DNA from: Neoaquamicrobium sediminum
Lineage (GTDB): Bacteria; Pseudomonadota; Alphaproteobacteria; Rhizobiales; Rhizobiaceae
Reading direction: 5' to 3'
Length of the DNA: 64,000 nucleotides
Assembly (NCBI RefSeq): GCF_013240295.1
Contig: NZ_JABETK010000001.1
Location: 1,860,001-1,924,000, forward strand
The notes under the pieces are model-generated. The model worked only from the letters and a program-made list of their open reading frames with translations, searched no databases and was not told where the DNA came from. The translations under genes and the position numbers were made by a program. Shown here in pieces: positions 32,195-42,699 of the stretch. Numbering within the stretch: position 1 is the stretch's first letter; each line of letters starts with the position of its first letter.

Positions 32195-32280
32195 GCGGCG
32201 AAACCTGCACCCGCTTGCGGGCGCTGCGCCGCAGTAAATGCGACACAAAAGGTCTGGTCCGAGACTTCGCCGGTTCTGGA

Positions 32281-32867
32281 TCAGCCCTTTCGGGCGGCGC
32301 GGATCGCAGTCGATGACAACAGGGAGCGCGGACCGTGGATGAACGTCCATGCAGGCGGGCGCATGCGTGCCAGCGTCCCGGCCAGCCGCTCCGGTACGCG
32401 CGCATGGTCGAAGGTCTTGGCCATCACCGACGACATGAAGGACAGCGTCGAACCGGGGCGGTCGATCACCGCGATCGGCATCGTCAGTGCGATTTCACGC
32501 CAGCGCTGCCAGCGGTGGAAATCGGCGAGGTTGTCGGCGCCCATGATCCAGACGAAATCGACCCCGGATTGCGCGCCCGTACCAGCGCCAGCGTGTCGGC
32601 GGTGTAGCGCACGCTATAGGCGGCCTCGAACGCCGTGACCTTGATGCGCGGGTCGGTGGCGATCGCCTCCGACAGCGCTATACGCTCGGCGAGCGGTGCG
32701 ATCTCGCGGCCCGCCTTCAGCGGGTTGCCGGGTGTCACGATCCACCAGAGCTGATCGAGGCGCAGGCTTCGCAGCGCAATCTCGGCGACAAGCGAATGGC
32801 CGGCATGAGGCGGATTGAATGACCCGCCGAACAGCCCCACCTGCATGCGCTTCTCGACATGAGGCAT
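32281..32867 (-). CDS. nadD: Nicotinate-nucleotide adenylyltransferase (frameshifted)
   Basis: About 195 residues after repair. NadD makes deamido-NAD from nicotinate mononucleotide and ATP. The nucleotidyltransferase motif is complete: GLFGGSFNPPHAGH (about residue 10), then WWIVTPGNPLK and the C-terminal SSTAIR motif of the family. The frame breaks in the CCCC at 32562-32565: one more base links RARNPGVDF to VWIMGADNLADFHRWQRW. It starts 33 bases after the proA stop. NadD is essential in most bacteria, so this break is almost certainly not real. Confidence 0.92.
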
Positions 32868-32900
32868 GCGCAGGTGGTGGGGAGAAACGCCGTCCAGCAA

Positions 32901-34187
32901 TTACGGCCTGACCTGACCGTTGCCGCGCACGCGGTATTTGAAAGAGGTGAGTTGCTCGACGCCCACGGGCCCCCGCGCGTGCATTCTGCCCGTGGCGATG
33001 CCGATCTCCGCGCCCATTCCGAATTCGCCGCCATCGGCGAACTGAGTGGACGCGTTGTGCAGCAGGATCGCCGAATCGATCTCGTTGAAGAAGCGCTCGA
33101 CGGTGGCGGCATCCTCCGCGACGATCGCCTCGGTATGATGCGACGAATATGTGTCGATATGATCGATCGCACCGGCTACGCCATCGACCAGCTTTACCGA
33201 AATGATCGCATCCAGATATTCGGTCGACCAATCTGCTTCGGCCGCGGGCACGGCCGCGGAAAATGCCGCGCGGACTTCGTCCGTCGCCCTGACCTCGCAA
33301 CCCGCATCGGCAAGCGCCTGCAGGATCGGCACAAGGTGCGTCTGGGCGACGGCGCGGTCGACCAGCAACGTCTCGGCGGCGCCGCAGATGCCGGTGCGCC
33401 GCATCTTGGCGTTGACTGCGAGCGGCACGGCCATGTCGAGCTTGGCCGAGCGGTCGATATAGAGGTGGCAGATGCCTTCGAGATGCGCGAAGACGGGCAC
33501 GCGGGCCTCGTTCTGCACGCGCTCCACGAGGCTGCGACCGCCGCGCGGCACGATCACGTCGACATTGCCGCCCAATCCCTTGAGCATCTCGCCGACGGCC
33601 GCGCGGTCCGTGGTCGGCACGAGCTGAATGGCATCCGCCGGCAGGCCCGCGGCCTTGAGGCCCTCGACCAGGCAGGCGTGGATCGCGGAGGACGAGTTGA
33701 TCGAGTCCGAGCCGCCGCGCAGGATGACGGCATTGCCGGCCATCAGGCACAGCGCGCCGGCATCGGCCGTCACGTTCGGCCGGCTTTCATAGATCACGCC
33801 GATGACGCCGAGCGGCGTCCTGACGCGCTCGATGTGGAGGCCGTTGGGCCGGTCCCATTCGGCGATCACGTCGCCAACCGGGTCGCGTAGCTCCGCAATG
33901 GTGCGGATGCCATCCGAAAGGGCGCGGATGCGGTCGGGCGTCAATTTCAGTCGGTCCATCATCGCAGGCGAAAGCCCAGCTTCCTCACCATTGGCGAGGT
34001 CGATGGCGTTGGCTTGCAGGATGGCATCCTCGCCGTGCCGGATCGCTTCGACCATGGCGACGAGTGCGGCATGCTTGCGCTCGGCGGTCGCCAGCGCAAG
34101 CGGTCGGGAGGCCGCGCGGGCCCTGCGCCCGATCTCCGCCATCAGGGCGGTGACGTCCTCGCTCTTTGCCTCAGGCACGTTCAGCAT
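32901..34187 (-). CDS. proA: Glutamate-5-semialdehyde dehydrogenase
   Basis: 428 residues. ProA reduces gamma-glutamyl phosphate with NADPH, the second step of proline synthesis. Motifs include [33 protein letters not shown] and the catalytic Cys in [13 protein letters not shown] (about residue 270), then [13 protein letters not shown] near the end. ATG 34187 has GGAGG seven bases upstream and overlaps the end of proB by 17 bases, so the two are coupled. Confidence 0.97.
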   Translation of the reverse strand: MLNVPEAKSEDVTALMAEIGRRARAASRPLALATAERKHAALVAMVEAIRHGEDAILQANAIDLANGEEAGLSPAMMDRLKLTPDRIRALSDGIRTIAELRDPVGDVIAEWDRPNGLHIERVRTPLGVIGVIYESRPNVTADAGALCLMAGNAVILRGGSDSINSSSAIHACLVEGLKAAGLPADAIQLVPTTDRAAVGEMLKGLGGNVDVIVPRGGRSLVERVQNEARVPVFAHLEGICHLYIDRSAKLDMAVPLAVNAKMRRTGICGAAETLLVDRAVAQTHLVPILQALADAGCEVRATDEVRAAFSAAVPAAEADWSTEYLDAIISVKLVDGVAGAIDHIDTYSSHHTEAIVAEDAATVERFFNEIDSAILLHNASTQFADGGEFGMGAEIGIATGRMHARGPVGVEQLTSFKYRVRGNGQVRP

Positions 34188-35321
34188 GGTCAACCTCCAC
34201 TTCGGATGCCCGCGCCATGACCATGTCGTCGCGATGCACCATGGCGGAACGGGCCTCGTAACCCAGTACCGCCTCTATCTCGGCCGTCTTCAGGCCCGCG
34301 ATCCTTACGGCATCCGGGGCATCATAGGCAACAAGGCCACGCGCGATCTCGTGTCCGGCGGGGTCGAGGATCGCCACGGTGTCGCCGCGTGCAAAGCTGC
34401 CGGAAACGAGCGTGACGCCCGCCGGCAGCAGCGATTTACCGGATTTCAGCGCCCTGACGGCGCCGGCATCGACGGTGACGCGGCCGGCCGGCTCGAGATT
34501 GCCGGCAATCCACGTCTTGTAGCCGCGCACCGGCACGGATGCGGCATCGAACCAGGTCGCCCGTTCGCCGGCGTCGATCGCCGCCAGAGGGTTGAGCCTG
34601 TCGCCGGCGGTAATCACCATAGTCGTACCGGCAATGGTCGCGATCTTGCCGGCATCGAGCTTGGTGCGCATGCCGCCGCGTGAGAACTCCGACGCAGCGG
34701 CACCGGCCATTGCCTCGATCTCCGGCGTGATGCGCTCGACGCGCGGGATGAAGCGCGCTGTCGGGTCGAGCGCGGGCGGGGCGGTGTAGAGCCCGTCGAT
34801 GTCGGAAAGGAGCACGAGCAGGTCGGCGCCCATCATGGTCGCAACGCGGGCGGCGAGGCGATCATTGTCGCCGTAGCGGATCTCGCTGGTCGCGACCGTG
34901 TCGTTTTCGTTGATGACGGGCACTGCGCCCAGCTTGAGCAGCGTGGAGATGGTGGCGCGCGCATTGAGAGGTAGCGCCGCCGCTCCTCGGTGTCGCCGAG
35001 CGTGACAAGGACCTGTCCGGATTTCAGGTTCCTGCGGGCGAGTGCTTCCGCCCAGGCGCCTGCGAGCTCGATTTGGCCGACGGCCGCCGCCGCCTGGCTT
35101 TCCTCCAGCCGCAAGGTGCGCGACTGCAGGCCCAGCACGGTGCGCCCCAGTGCGATCGCGCCGGACGATACGACCAGCACCTCCGCTCCCGTGGCGGCCA
35201 GCGCACCGATGTCGTCGGCAAGCGAGGCCAGCCAATCGCGCTTCAACCCTTTTGCACGGTCTACCAGCAGCGCCGAGCCGATCTTGACGGTGATGCGGCG
35301 ATAATCCTTGAGCGGGCGCAT
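34171..35321 (-). CDS. proB: Glutamate 5-kinase (frameshifted)
   Basis: About 382 residues after repair. ProB phosphorylates glutamate, the feedback-inhibited first step of proline synthesis. The N-terminal amino-acid kinase domain has [24 protein letters not shown], and later [23 protein letters not shown] and [19 protein letters not shown] domain (from about residue 280) completes it. The frame breaks near 34966-34971: a repeated CT pair separates EERRRYL from [16 protein letters not shown], so two inserted bases (or one lost) explain it. The ATG at 35321 lies two bases after the obgE stop. Confidence 0.92.
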
Positions 35322-35323
35322 CG

Positions 35324-36397
<1,074 letters not shown>

Positions 36398-36455
36398 CTA
36401 GCGCATGTAATGCGCGGAATCACGCGCGAAAACCAGCAGCGGGGGTCGAAACGGC

Positions 36456-37319
36456 ATGAAATGCGTCAGCTACAACATCCAGTTCGGCTTCGGCCAGGAC
36501 GCCCGGTTCGATCTGGAGCGCATCATTGACGCCGTGCGCGGCGCCGATGTGATCTGCCTGCAGGAGGTGACGCGTAACAGCCCGATGAACGAAGGGCGCG
36601 ACCTCGTCGCCGACATACGCAGCCTGCTGCCGGACTATTTTGCCGCCTACGGTCCCAATTTCGAGGCCGAGATCGCCAGCCACGTCAAGGATGGCAAGGC
36701 TGTCGACGTGCGGCTCCAGTTCGGCAACATGATCCTGTCCAAGACGCCGATCCTCCTGTCGCGCAACCTGCTGCTGCCGCGCACCCGCAGCTACGACAAG
36801 GTCAATCTCCAGCGTGGCGCGCTCGAGGCCATGATCGATACGCCGTTCGGCCCGGTGCGGTTCTATTCGCTGCATCTCGACCATCGCGGCGCCGATGAGC
36901 GTGCTGCGCAGCTTCGATTTCTGATGGAGCGCATGCTGTCCTACCCGCTGGAAGGTGGGGCGATCAGCGGCATCTCGGAGATGGGCTTCCCCGAACCGCC
37001 GACGCCCGAGGCCTATGTGCTGATGGGCGATTTCAACATGCTCGAAGGCTCGCCCGAATATCATATCGTTGCCGGCATGCCCGACCACGAATTTGGCACG
37101 CCACTGGTTGCGCGTTATGCCGTCGATGCCGCGCTGTGCGGGGGTGGAGACAGGCAACCGACCTGCGTCAATCTTGAAGACCCGGCTGACACAAGCATGC
37201 ACAAGCGCATCGACTACTGCTTCGTGCATCCGCTGCTGGCGTCGAAGGTGAGGTCCTGCCGGGTCGACACGGAAGCGGTCGGGTCCGACCATCGTCCGGT
37301 CTGGGTGGAGCTGGGTTAG
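36456..37319 (+). CDS. Endonuclease/exonuclease/phosphatase family protein
   Basis: 287 residues of the EEP fold (Mg-dependent phosphodiester hydrolase). Catalytic motifs: MKCVSYNIQFGFG, ICLQEVTRN (the Glu), FYSLHLDHRG, LMGDFNMLEG (Asp/Asn) and GSDHRPVWVEL (the Asp-His pair). No signal peptide is seen, so it acts in the cytosol. The substrate (DNA, phospholipid or inositol phosphate) cannot be told from the motifs. It is divergent from obgE and overlaps the end of the convergent dctM gene by four bases. Confidence 0.88.
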   Translation: MKCVSYNIQFGFGQDARFDLERIIDAVRGADVICLQEVTRNSPMNEGRDLVADIRSLLPDYFAAYGPNFEAEIASHVKDGKAVDVRLQFGNMILSKTPILLSRNLLLPRTRSYDKVNLQRGALEAMIDTPFGPVRFYSLHLDHRGADERAAQLRFLMERMLSYPLEGGAISGISEMGFPEPPTPEAYVLMGDFNMLEGSPEYHIVAGMPDHEFGTPLVARYAVDAALCGGGDRQPTCVNLEDPADTSMHKRIDYCFVHPLLASKVRSCRVDTEAVGSDHRPVWVELG

Positions 37320-38614
37320 CGCATCGTCTGCGGCAGCCAGGTGGCGAGCTGCGGAAAGAAGACCAGCAGGACCACGACTGCGAGCGAGGCGGCCACGAAA
37401 GGCCAGACGCCGGCGAAGATGCGGCTTGCCGGCACGCCGGTGGCACGCTCGAGCACGAAGACGTTGAGCCCGATCGGTGGCGTGAGCATGGCGATCTCCA
37501 TCAGGATCGTCAGATAGATGCCGGTCCAGATCGGGTCGTAGCCGAGTGCGATGGTAATGGGCAGCACGAGCGGCAGCGTTAGGATCAGCATGCCGAACGT
37601 GTCCATGATCGCGCCGAGCAGCAGGTAGACAAGCGCCAGCGCCAGAAGGATCACCTGCGGCGACGCGTCCAGGTCGGACACGAGGCCGACCACGGCATCC
37701 GTCAGCCGGGTCTGGACGAGAAAGCGCGACAGGATGATGCCGCCGGTAAGGATCAGGAAGATCGCAGCCGAGGTGCGGATCGTTTCCTTCAACGCATCGC
37801 GCATCATCGTCAGGCCGAGGCGGCGGCTGACAAGCGCGATGACGAGGACGCTCAGAACGCCCACGCCCGAGGCTTCGGTGGGCGTGAAGACGCCGGCATA
37901 GATGCCGCCGATGACGATAACGAAAATCACGACCACCGAAACCAGCCCCACCGCATGAGCCGAAAGAGGTCGATCGGCGACGGCGGGTTCTGCCCGGGTT
38001 GCGGCGGCGTATTGGCGGCGCTGCAGCATCACGGTCGCGACGAAGGCGAGCATAAGCACAAGGCCCGGCACGATGCCGGCGATAAAGAGCGAACCGATCG
38101 AGGTCTCGCTCCAGACGCCGTAGATGACCAGCGGCACGCTGGGCGGGATGATGATGGCAAGCGTGGCGGCACTTGCCACCGTTGCCGTCGAAAGCTTGTC
38201 GCTATAGCCACGCTTGATCATCTGCGGCACGGCGATGTTGCCCATCGTCGCCACCGCGGCGACGCTGGAGCCGGTAACGGCGCCGAAGCCGGCGGAGGCA
38301 AGCACGGTCGACACGCCGAGCCCGCCGGGCAGGCGCCGCAAGGCGCGCTGGGCCAGCGAGAAGATGTCCTCGGCCAGCCCGGCGTGGAAGATGAGCTGTC
38401 CCATCAGGATGAAGAGCGGCACGGCGATGAACAGGAAGTTGGTACCGTTGTCCCACAGTGCCAGGCCGACCTGGGTGAGGGCCTGGGAGGGGCCGGAAAG
38501 CAACGCGTAGCCGATGGTGCCGGCGCCGAGCAGGGCGTAGCCGACCGGCAGACCCAACAGGACGACGACGAGCATGGCGGCAAGCACGACGATGCCGAGC
38601 GTCAACGGGTCCAT
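37316..38614 (-). CDS. dctM: TRAP transporter large permease subunit
   Basis: 432 residues, all hydrophobic with about 12 helices. DctM subunits carry the solute with sodium in tripartite ATP-independent transporters. Typical segments are VPLFILMGQLIFHAGLAEDIFSLAQRAL, a GAVTGSSVAAVATMGNIAVPQM signature, IIIPPSVPLVIYGV, and ILMEIAMLTPPIGLNVFVL near the C-terminus. Its ATG overlaps the dctQ stop by one base. Confidence 0.95.
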   Translation of the reverse strand: MDPLTLGIVVLAAMLVVVLLGLPVGYALLGAGTIGYALLSGPSQALTQVGLALWDNGTNFLFIAVPLFILMGQLIFHAGLAEDIFSLAQRALRRLPGGLGVSTVLASAGFGAVTGSSVAAVATMGNIAVPQMIKRGYSDKLSTATVASAATLAIIIPPSVPLVIYGVWSETSIGSLFIAGIVPGLVLMLAFVATVMLQRRQYAAATRAEPAVADRPLSAHAVGLVSVVVIFVIVIGGIYAGVFTPTEASGVGVLSVLVIALVSRRLGLTMMRDALKETIRTSAAIFLILTGGIILSRFLVQTRLTDAVVGLVSDLDASPQVILLALALVYLLLGAIMDTFGMLILTLPLVLPITIALGYDPIWTGIYLTILMEIAMLTPPIGLNVFVLERATGVPASRIFAGVWPFVAASLAVVVLLVFFPQLATWLPQTMR

Positions 38615-39078
38615 CAGCGGTTCTCTTTCAGCGCGCGGACCGCGCGGACGAACTCGGCCAGCGCCGAAAGGGCGGCTGCCAGCGTGACGAAGGCGGCGAA
38701 CGGCCAGAAGCTAATGGCGATCATCTCGGCACGGTCGCCATAGCGATACATGTCGAGAGCCATCAGCAGCACCGCATAGGCAATGGCAACGGCGACCATC
38801 CCCGTCAGAAGGTGGCGCAGCGCAACCCAGAGCTGGCCGGCCCGATTGCGAAACAGCCGGTCGAGCAGGCCGACGCGGATGTGCTGGTCGGCGAGGCTGA
38901 CGCCCGGCAGGGCGCCGACGACGACAAGCAGCAGCAACAGCTCCTTGACGTCGTTGCCCCACCGCAGAGGCAGGTTCAGCACGTAGCGCAGCACCACATC
39001 GGCTCCCACCAGCAAGGCCAGTCCGGGCAGAAGCAGATAGGCGACCCAGCCTTCCAGGAAGTTGACGATGCGCTGCAT
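38614..39078 (-). CDS. dctQ: TRAP transporter small permease subunit
   Basis: 154 residues with four predicted helices, the small membrane partner that helps DctM dock the binding protein. The DctQ pattern ADVVLRYVLNLPLRWGNDVKELLLLLVVVGAL is visible, followed by DQHIRVGLLDRL. It lies directly between dctP and dctM without spacer. Confidence 0.93.
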   Translation of the reverse strand: MQRIVNFLEGWVAYLLLPGLALLVGADVVLRYVLNLPLRWGNDVKELLLLLVVVGALPGVSLADQHIRVGLLDRLFRNRAGQLWVALRHLLTGMVAVAIAYAVLLMALDMYRYGDRAEMIAISFWPFAAFVTLAAALSALAEFVRAVRALKENR

Positions 39079-40215
39079 TTACTGGGCCGCGGGCAGCAGC
39101 CCTTCGACGGGCGTGTTGACGGTCATCTCGAAGATTTCCTCAGCGCTCTTGTCACCATATTCCGCGCCGAGGCGACGGATGTCCTCGACCAGTTCGCGTG
39201 CCGGCAGACCCTCAGCCTCGCGCGCTTCGATCCAGGTGTCGAGAACCGGCTGCAGAGCATCCTGCCAGGTCTTCTTCTCCTCGTCGGAAAGCTCGATCAG
39301 CTCGACGCCGTTGTCGGCATAGGTCTTGAGTGCCTGTTCGCGGAACTCGACGCCGAGGCGCTGGCTCACCGCATGGGCGATACTCTGCTGGAACTGGCCG
39401 AAGACCGGCTTCAACGCATCGGGCAGGCCGGCATAGGCGTCACGGTTGATGCAGGTGTCGATGTGCTGGGCGGTGAGGCCGAGGCTGGTATGGTATTTCG
39501 CCAGTTCGTAGATCTTGAACGGCACGAAACCCGGATCGACCCAGATCACCGCGTCGGCGATGCCCTGCTGGAAAGCCGTGTAGATTTCCGGGAAGGGAAT
39601 GTTCAGCGTGGTGATGCCGAGCGCCTCGGCGGCCTCCGGCGGGAAGCCCTGGGCGATGACGCGCAGGCCCTTCATGTCTTCCGGCGTGCGGATCGGCTTG
39701 TTGCTCATGATGTCGGAGACGCCGGCGATCACGGTGTATCCGTAGAGCACGCCGCGGCCTTCCCATTCCGACACGAAATATTTCGGCGCCAGCTCCTGGA
39801 TGATGCGGGTGGCCGCCACCGGGTTGGACGGCGTCACGAAGGGCATCTCGATCGCCTTGTGCAGCGGGAAGCCGCTGCCCTCATAGGAGGTGTAGCAGGC
39901 CGCATAGTCGCTGACCCCGTTGCGCACGGCGCGCCAGCCGTCCGCAGCGGCATGCAGGGTTCCGCCGTGATATTCCTCGATCGTCAGCTTGCCGTCGGTC
40001 GCCTCGTTCAGCCACTTGAAGCCCTTGGTCCAGACTTCCGGCACCAGCGATGCGGCCGGGTTCGGCGAGGAGAATTTCATCGTCACCGGATCGCCGTCAT
40101 AGGCGATTTCCGGCTCGGCGGCCGGCACCTCGTGCGCCAGCCATTCGGCGACGGTGAACGCATGGGCGGGCGCGGCCGACAACGCCAGCGCGAGGGACAA
40201 TACGAAACGACGCAT
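39079..40215 (-). CDS. dctP: TRAP transporter substrate-binding protein DctP
   Basis: 378 residues. The signal peptide MRRFVLSLALALSAAPAHA directs it to the periplasm. The DctP fold follows (TMKFSSPNPAASLVPEVW, GGTLHAAADGWRAVRNGVSDYA, MKGLRVIAQGFPPEAAEALGIT, AFQQGIADAVIWVDP). The usual binding arginine may be R in GLRV. The ligand is not predictable; organic acids are usual. A good AGGAGAG site precedes the ATG. It is first of the dctPQM operon, 28 bases after osmC on the same strand. Confidence 0.94.
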   Translation of the reverse strand: MRRFVLSLALALSAAPAHAFTVAEWLAHEVPAAEPEIAYDGDPVTMKFSSPNPAASLVPEVWTKGFKWLNEATDGKLTIEEYHGGTLHAAADGWRAVRNGVSDYAACYTSYEGSGFPLHKAIEMPFVTPSNPVAATRIIQELAPKYFVSEWEGRGVLYGYTVIAGVSDIMSNKPIRTPEDMKGLRVIAQGFPPEAAEALGITTLNIPFPEIYTAFQQGIADAVIWVDPGFVPFKIYELAKYHTSLGLTAQHIDTCINRDAYAGLPDALKPVFGQFQQSIAHAVSQRLGVEFREQALKTYADNGVELIELSDEEKKTWQDALQPVLDTWIEAREAEGLPARELVEDIRRLGAEYGDKSAEEIFEMTVNTPVEGLLPAAQ

Positions 40216-40243
40216 GGGGAACTCTCCTGTAATGGCGTGCTGC

Positions 40244-40650
40244 CTATGCCCGGCGGCCGGCTACGACAGTGTCGCCGGCGCGGAGCGTGTTGCTGATGGT
40301 GCAGATGTCTTCGGCCGCGTGGATCAGGCGATCCTGAACGTCGGTGTCGAGCGGATCGGAGAAGGTGACGGAGGCCTCGAAGCGGCCGAGCCGGCTCGGC
40401 TCGCCCTCGGCCTTGATCGCCTCGACCTCGACGTCGATCTCGCCCAGTTGCCCCACATCCATGGCGCGGGCGGCGATGCGGATGCTTGCCGCGATGCAGG
40501 CGGCCAGTGCCGCTGCCTGGATTTCGAGCGGCGTGAAGCCGTCGGCCTTGGGTGAGAAGACCGCCTCGATCACCTTGTCGCGGTCGTTGGTAACGGTGCA
40601 GGAAGCGGCCGTGGCGCTATGCGCGCGGACTTTGCGGATTTGACTGCCAC
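40244..40650 (-). CDS. OsmC family protein (frameshifted near N-terminus)
   Basis: About 135 residues after repair. OsmC/Ohr-fold proteins reduce organic hydroperoxides or have unknown roles. The body matches the family (EAVFSPKADGFTPLEIQAAALAACIAASIRIAAR, with one visible Cys of the usual pair; the second is ICTISNTL). No ATG fits the frame, but a GTG at 40650 with AAGGGA upstream reads VAVK and then breaks in the AAA at 40639-40641. One more A gives VAVKIRKVRAHSATAASCTVTNDRDKVIEAVF, a good OsmC start. It lies 28 bases upstream of dctP, so co-transcription is likely. Confidence 0.8.
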
Positions 40651-40763
40651 GATGGCCTGTTCCCTTGTTCGAATGTCAGCGGGATAGCAGGCATAGGTCT
40701 ACAGGCAGAAGAAAAGAAATTCCACGTCCGAGACAATGTTTGGCACACCGTCAGCGTAAGTGT

Positions 40764-40789
40764 GCCCCGGCCGCGTGAGCGGCCGGGGC
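40764..40789. terminator. Strong GC hairpin downstream of the acetyltransferase gene
   Basis: GCCCCGGCCGC (40764-40774), loop GTGA, GCGGCCGGGGC (40779-40789): a perfect 11-bp stem right after the leftward acetyltransferase stop. There is no T-run on either side, so it may only slow or partly stop transcription before osmC. Confidence 0.4.
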
Positions 40790-40795
40790 GATTGC

Positions 40796-41386
40796 TCAAA
40801 CCTGTCCCCAGCTCCTGAGGCTGACCCAGGTGGCGCGGTCAAGCGCGTAGCGCTCGGTGGGTACGCGCCCGGCATAGACGGATTCCAGCATGCCCTGCCC
40901 GGAATACTGGAAACCGCATTTGTGGATCACGCGCCGCGACGCGGAGTTGATGACGCGGCAGGAGACGTACAGACGGTCGATCAGCGTAGCCCGGAAGGCG
41001 AGATCGACGAGCGCATGGGCTGCCTCGGTCGCGTAACCGCGGCCCCAGTAGGGCTCGCCGATCCAGTAGCCGAGCTCGAGCCCCTGGCTGCGCGGATGCA
41101 GGCCCGCACATCCCAGGAACGCACCGTTATCGGCCAGCGTGACGGCATAGGTGCAGCCGGCGATCGCGCCATTGCGGGTGCCTTCCAGGAAGGTGTGGGC
41201 GTGGTTCTGGGTGTAGGGGTGGGGCATGCGCCCCAGCATCTCGGCGAGTTTGCGGTTGTTGGCGAGTTCGACCAGCTCCGGCACGTCGTCCTTGTGCGGC
41301 GGGCGCAGCACGAGGCGCTCCGTCACCAGGACCGGGCAGTCTATGTGCAGACTCTCGTCCTCGACGTCTTCCTTCTCGGCAACCAT
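40796..41386 (-). CDS. GNAT family N-acetyltransferase (RimJ/RimL-like)
   Basis: 196 residues. The start of the GNAT domain is LVTERLVLRPPHKDDVPELVELANN. The acetyl-CoA-binding motif A is LGYWIGEPYWGRGYATEAAHALVDLAF, and SRRVIHKCGFQYSG is typical of RimJ/RimL-type enzymes. Substrates could be a protein N-terminus, amino acid or antibiotic; none is indicated. It lies downstream of rpmA behind a terminator. Conserved position next to rplU-rpmA is common in Rhizobiales. Confidence 0.9.
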   Translation of the reverse strand: MVAEKEDVEDESLHIDCPVLVTERLVLRPPHKDDVPELVELANNRKLAEMLGRMPHPYTQNHAHTFLEGTRNGAIAGCTYAVTLADNGAFLGCAGLHPRSQGLELGYWIGEPYWGRGYATEAAHALVDLAFRATLIDRLYVSCRVINSASRRVIHKCGFQYSGQGMLESVYAGRVPTERYALDRATWVSLRSWGQV

Positions 41387-41410
41387 GGGTCAGTCCTCCA
41401 GATGAAAATG

Positions 41411-41439
41411 AAAAAGGGGAGATGGCGACCCATCTCCCC
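41411..41439 (-). terminator. Terminator of the rplU-rpmA operon
   Basis: On the minus strand GGGGAGATGG, loop GTCG, CCATCTCCCC, then TTTTT: a 10-bp stem (41416-41425 with 41430-41439) and a perfect T-tract. It separates rpmA from the acetyltransferase gene, whose start at 41386 lies 25 bases beyond. Confidence 0.85.
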
Positions 41440-41509
41440 TGTTCCTTTTTCCGGACTGTCCGGACACCGGTCCCGAGATGGGGCGCCGGTGTCTTGGTGC
41501 GGATCCGGC

Positions 41510-41779
41510 TTACTCCGCTGCTTCCGTAATCGGGTTTACCGACACGTAGGTTCGGCCATTTGCTTTGCGTGCAAAGGAAACGGCGCCTTCCTCGAGTGCG
41601 AAAAGGGTATGGTCCTTGCCCATGCCGACGTTCACGCCCGGGTGCCACTTGGTGCCGCGTTGACGGATGATGATGTTGCCGGCCACGACCGATTCGCCGC
41701 CGAACTTCTTGACGCCAAGGCGCTTGGACTCGGAGTCGCGACCGTTGCGCGAAGAACCGCCAGCTTTCTTGTGTGCCAT
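41510..41779 (-). CDS. rpmA: 50S ribosomal protein L27
   Basis: 89 residues. The N-terminus [28 protein letters not shown] reaches the peptidyl-transferase centre in other bacteria. No Firmicute-type N-terminal cleavage extension is present. [23 protein letters not shown] is the family core. A clear AAAGGAG precedes the ATG. It follows rplU with an 81-base gap. Confidence 0.98.
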   Translation of the reverse strand: MAHKKAGGSSRNGRDSESKRLGVKKFGGESVVAGNIIIRQRGTKWHPGVNVGMGKDHTLFALEEGAVSFARKANGRTYVSVNPITEAAE

Positions 41780-41860
41780 CGTAGTGCTCCTTTGCGCCCT
41801 GACGAGCGCCTCAATCTCTCAATGCCCGCTTTCGCGGGAAATTTCAATCACCAGGCGAAA

Positions 41861-42508
41861 TTACTTCGCCAGCTCCTTGGCCTGCTCGCGCCAGTCCTTG
41901 ATCTGGTCGGCGCTGAAAGGCATCGCCTCGTCGATGCGGACGATGTCCTCGTCGGAGAGACCGGCCACCTGCTTGAAGGTGGTGATGCCCTGCTCGTTGA
42001 GCTGGCCGGCAGCCACCGGGCCGATGCCCTTGATCTCCGTCAGGTCGTCGCCCTTGCCCTTCGGCGCCTTGAACAGGGGCGCCGCGGCAGCGGTCTCGGC
42101 CTTGGCGGCTTCGGCCTTCGGAGCCTCGTCCTTCTTGGCGTCCGCCTTCGGTGCTTCCTTCTTGGCGGCAGCCTTCTTCGAGGGCTTCGCGCCGTCGGTC
42201 AGGATTTCCGAGATGCGCACCGTGGTGAGCAGCTGGCGATGGCCGCGCGTGCGGCGCGAGTTCTGGCGGCGGCGCTTCTTGAACGCGATGACCGTCGGAG
42301 CCTTGCCCTGCGCAACGACTTCGGCGGCAACCGAAGCGCCATCCACGAAGGGCGCGCCGATGGTCACGTTCTCGCCTTCGCCGAAGGCCAGCACGGAGCC
42401 GATCGTTACGATATCGCCGACTTCGCCGACCACCTTCTCGATCTTCAACACATCGTCGGCGGCGGCGACGCGGTACTGCTTGCCGCCGGTTTTGATGACT
42501 GCGAACAT
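41861..42508 (-). CDS. rplU: 50S ribosomal protein L21 with C-terminal helix-hairpin-helix extension
   Basis: 215 residues, about twice the usual 103. Residues 1-103 are a normal L21: [20 protein letters not shown], then [24 protein letters not shown] Lys/Ala/Glu-rich linker (about 108-145) follows. The C-terminal 70 residues hold a helix-hairpin-helix module: [38 protein letters not shown]. Such modules bind nucleic acid non-specifically. Similar long L21 proteins occur in other Rhizobiales, so the fusion is real. The start at 42508 fits the family. Confidence 0.97.
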   Translation of the reverse strand: MFAVIKTGGKQYRVAAADDVLKIEKVVGEVGDIVTIGSVLAFGEGENVTIGAPFVDGASVAAEVVAQGKAPTVIAFKKRRRQNSRRTRGHRQLLTTVRISEILTDGAKPSKKAAAKKEAPKADAKKDEAPKAEAAKAETAAAAPLFKAPKGKGDDLTEIKGIGPVAAGQLNEQGITTFKQVAGLSDEDIVRIDEAMPFSADQIKDWREQAKELAK

Positions 42509-42542
42509 TATTCTGCCTTTCGCTGTTCGTCCGGCCTCCAGC

Positions 42543-42557
42543 GACCGCAATGCGGTC
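42543..42557 (-). promoter_or_regulatory. Hairpin in the rplU leader
   Basis: GACCGC-AAT-GCGGTC forms a 6-bp stem, flanked by CCGG repeats that could extend it, within the rplU 5' leader 35 bases before the ATG. It could be an L21-type autoregulatory leader, but no known consensus was checked. Confidence 0.3.
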
Positions 42558-42658
42558 CGGCCGTCTTTTTGTCAGTCGGTTTCGGGAGTGCGTCCCACAG
42601 CGCCATGTTCGCGCAAAGAACGACCGGCGCGGAGAGACTCCACGCCGGATTTGCGGTC

Positions 42659-42687
42659 CCGATACAGGAGGGGCCACAGGGAGTCAA
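42659..42687 (-). promoter_or_regulatory. Candidate rplU-rpmA promoter
   Basis: On the minus strand TTGACT (complement of 42682-42687), a 17-base spacer, then TATCGG (complement of 42659-42664). The -35 box matches the housekeeping consensus well and the -10 moderately. It lies about 150 bases upstream of the rplU ATG. Confidence 0.5.
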
Positions 42688-42699
42688 GATGAAGACGCT

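Noticed and set aside
40764..40789. Classical rho-independent terminator
   Set aside because: The stem is excellent but lacks a T-run on either strand; kept only as a low-confidence hairpin.
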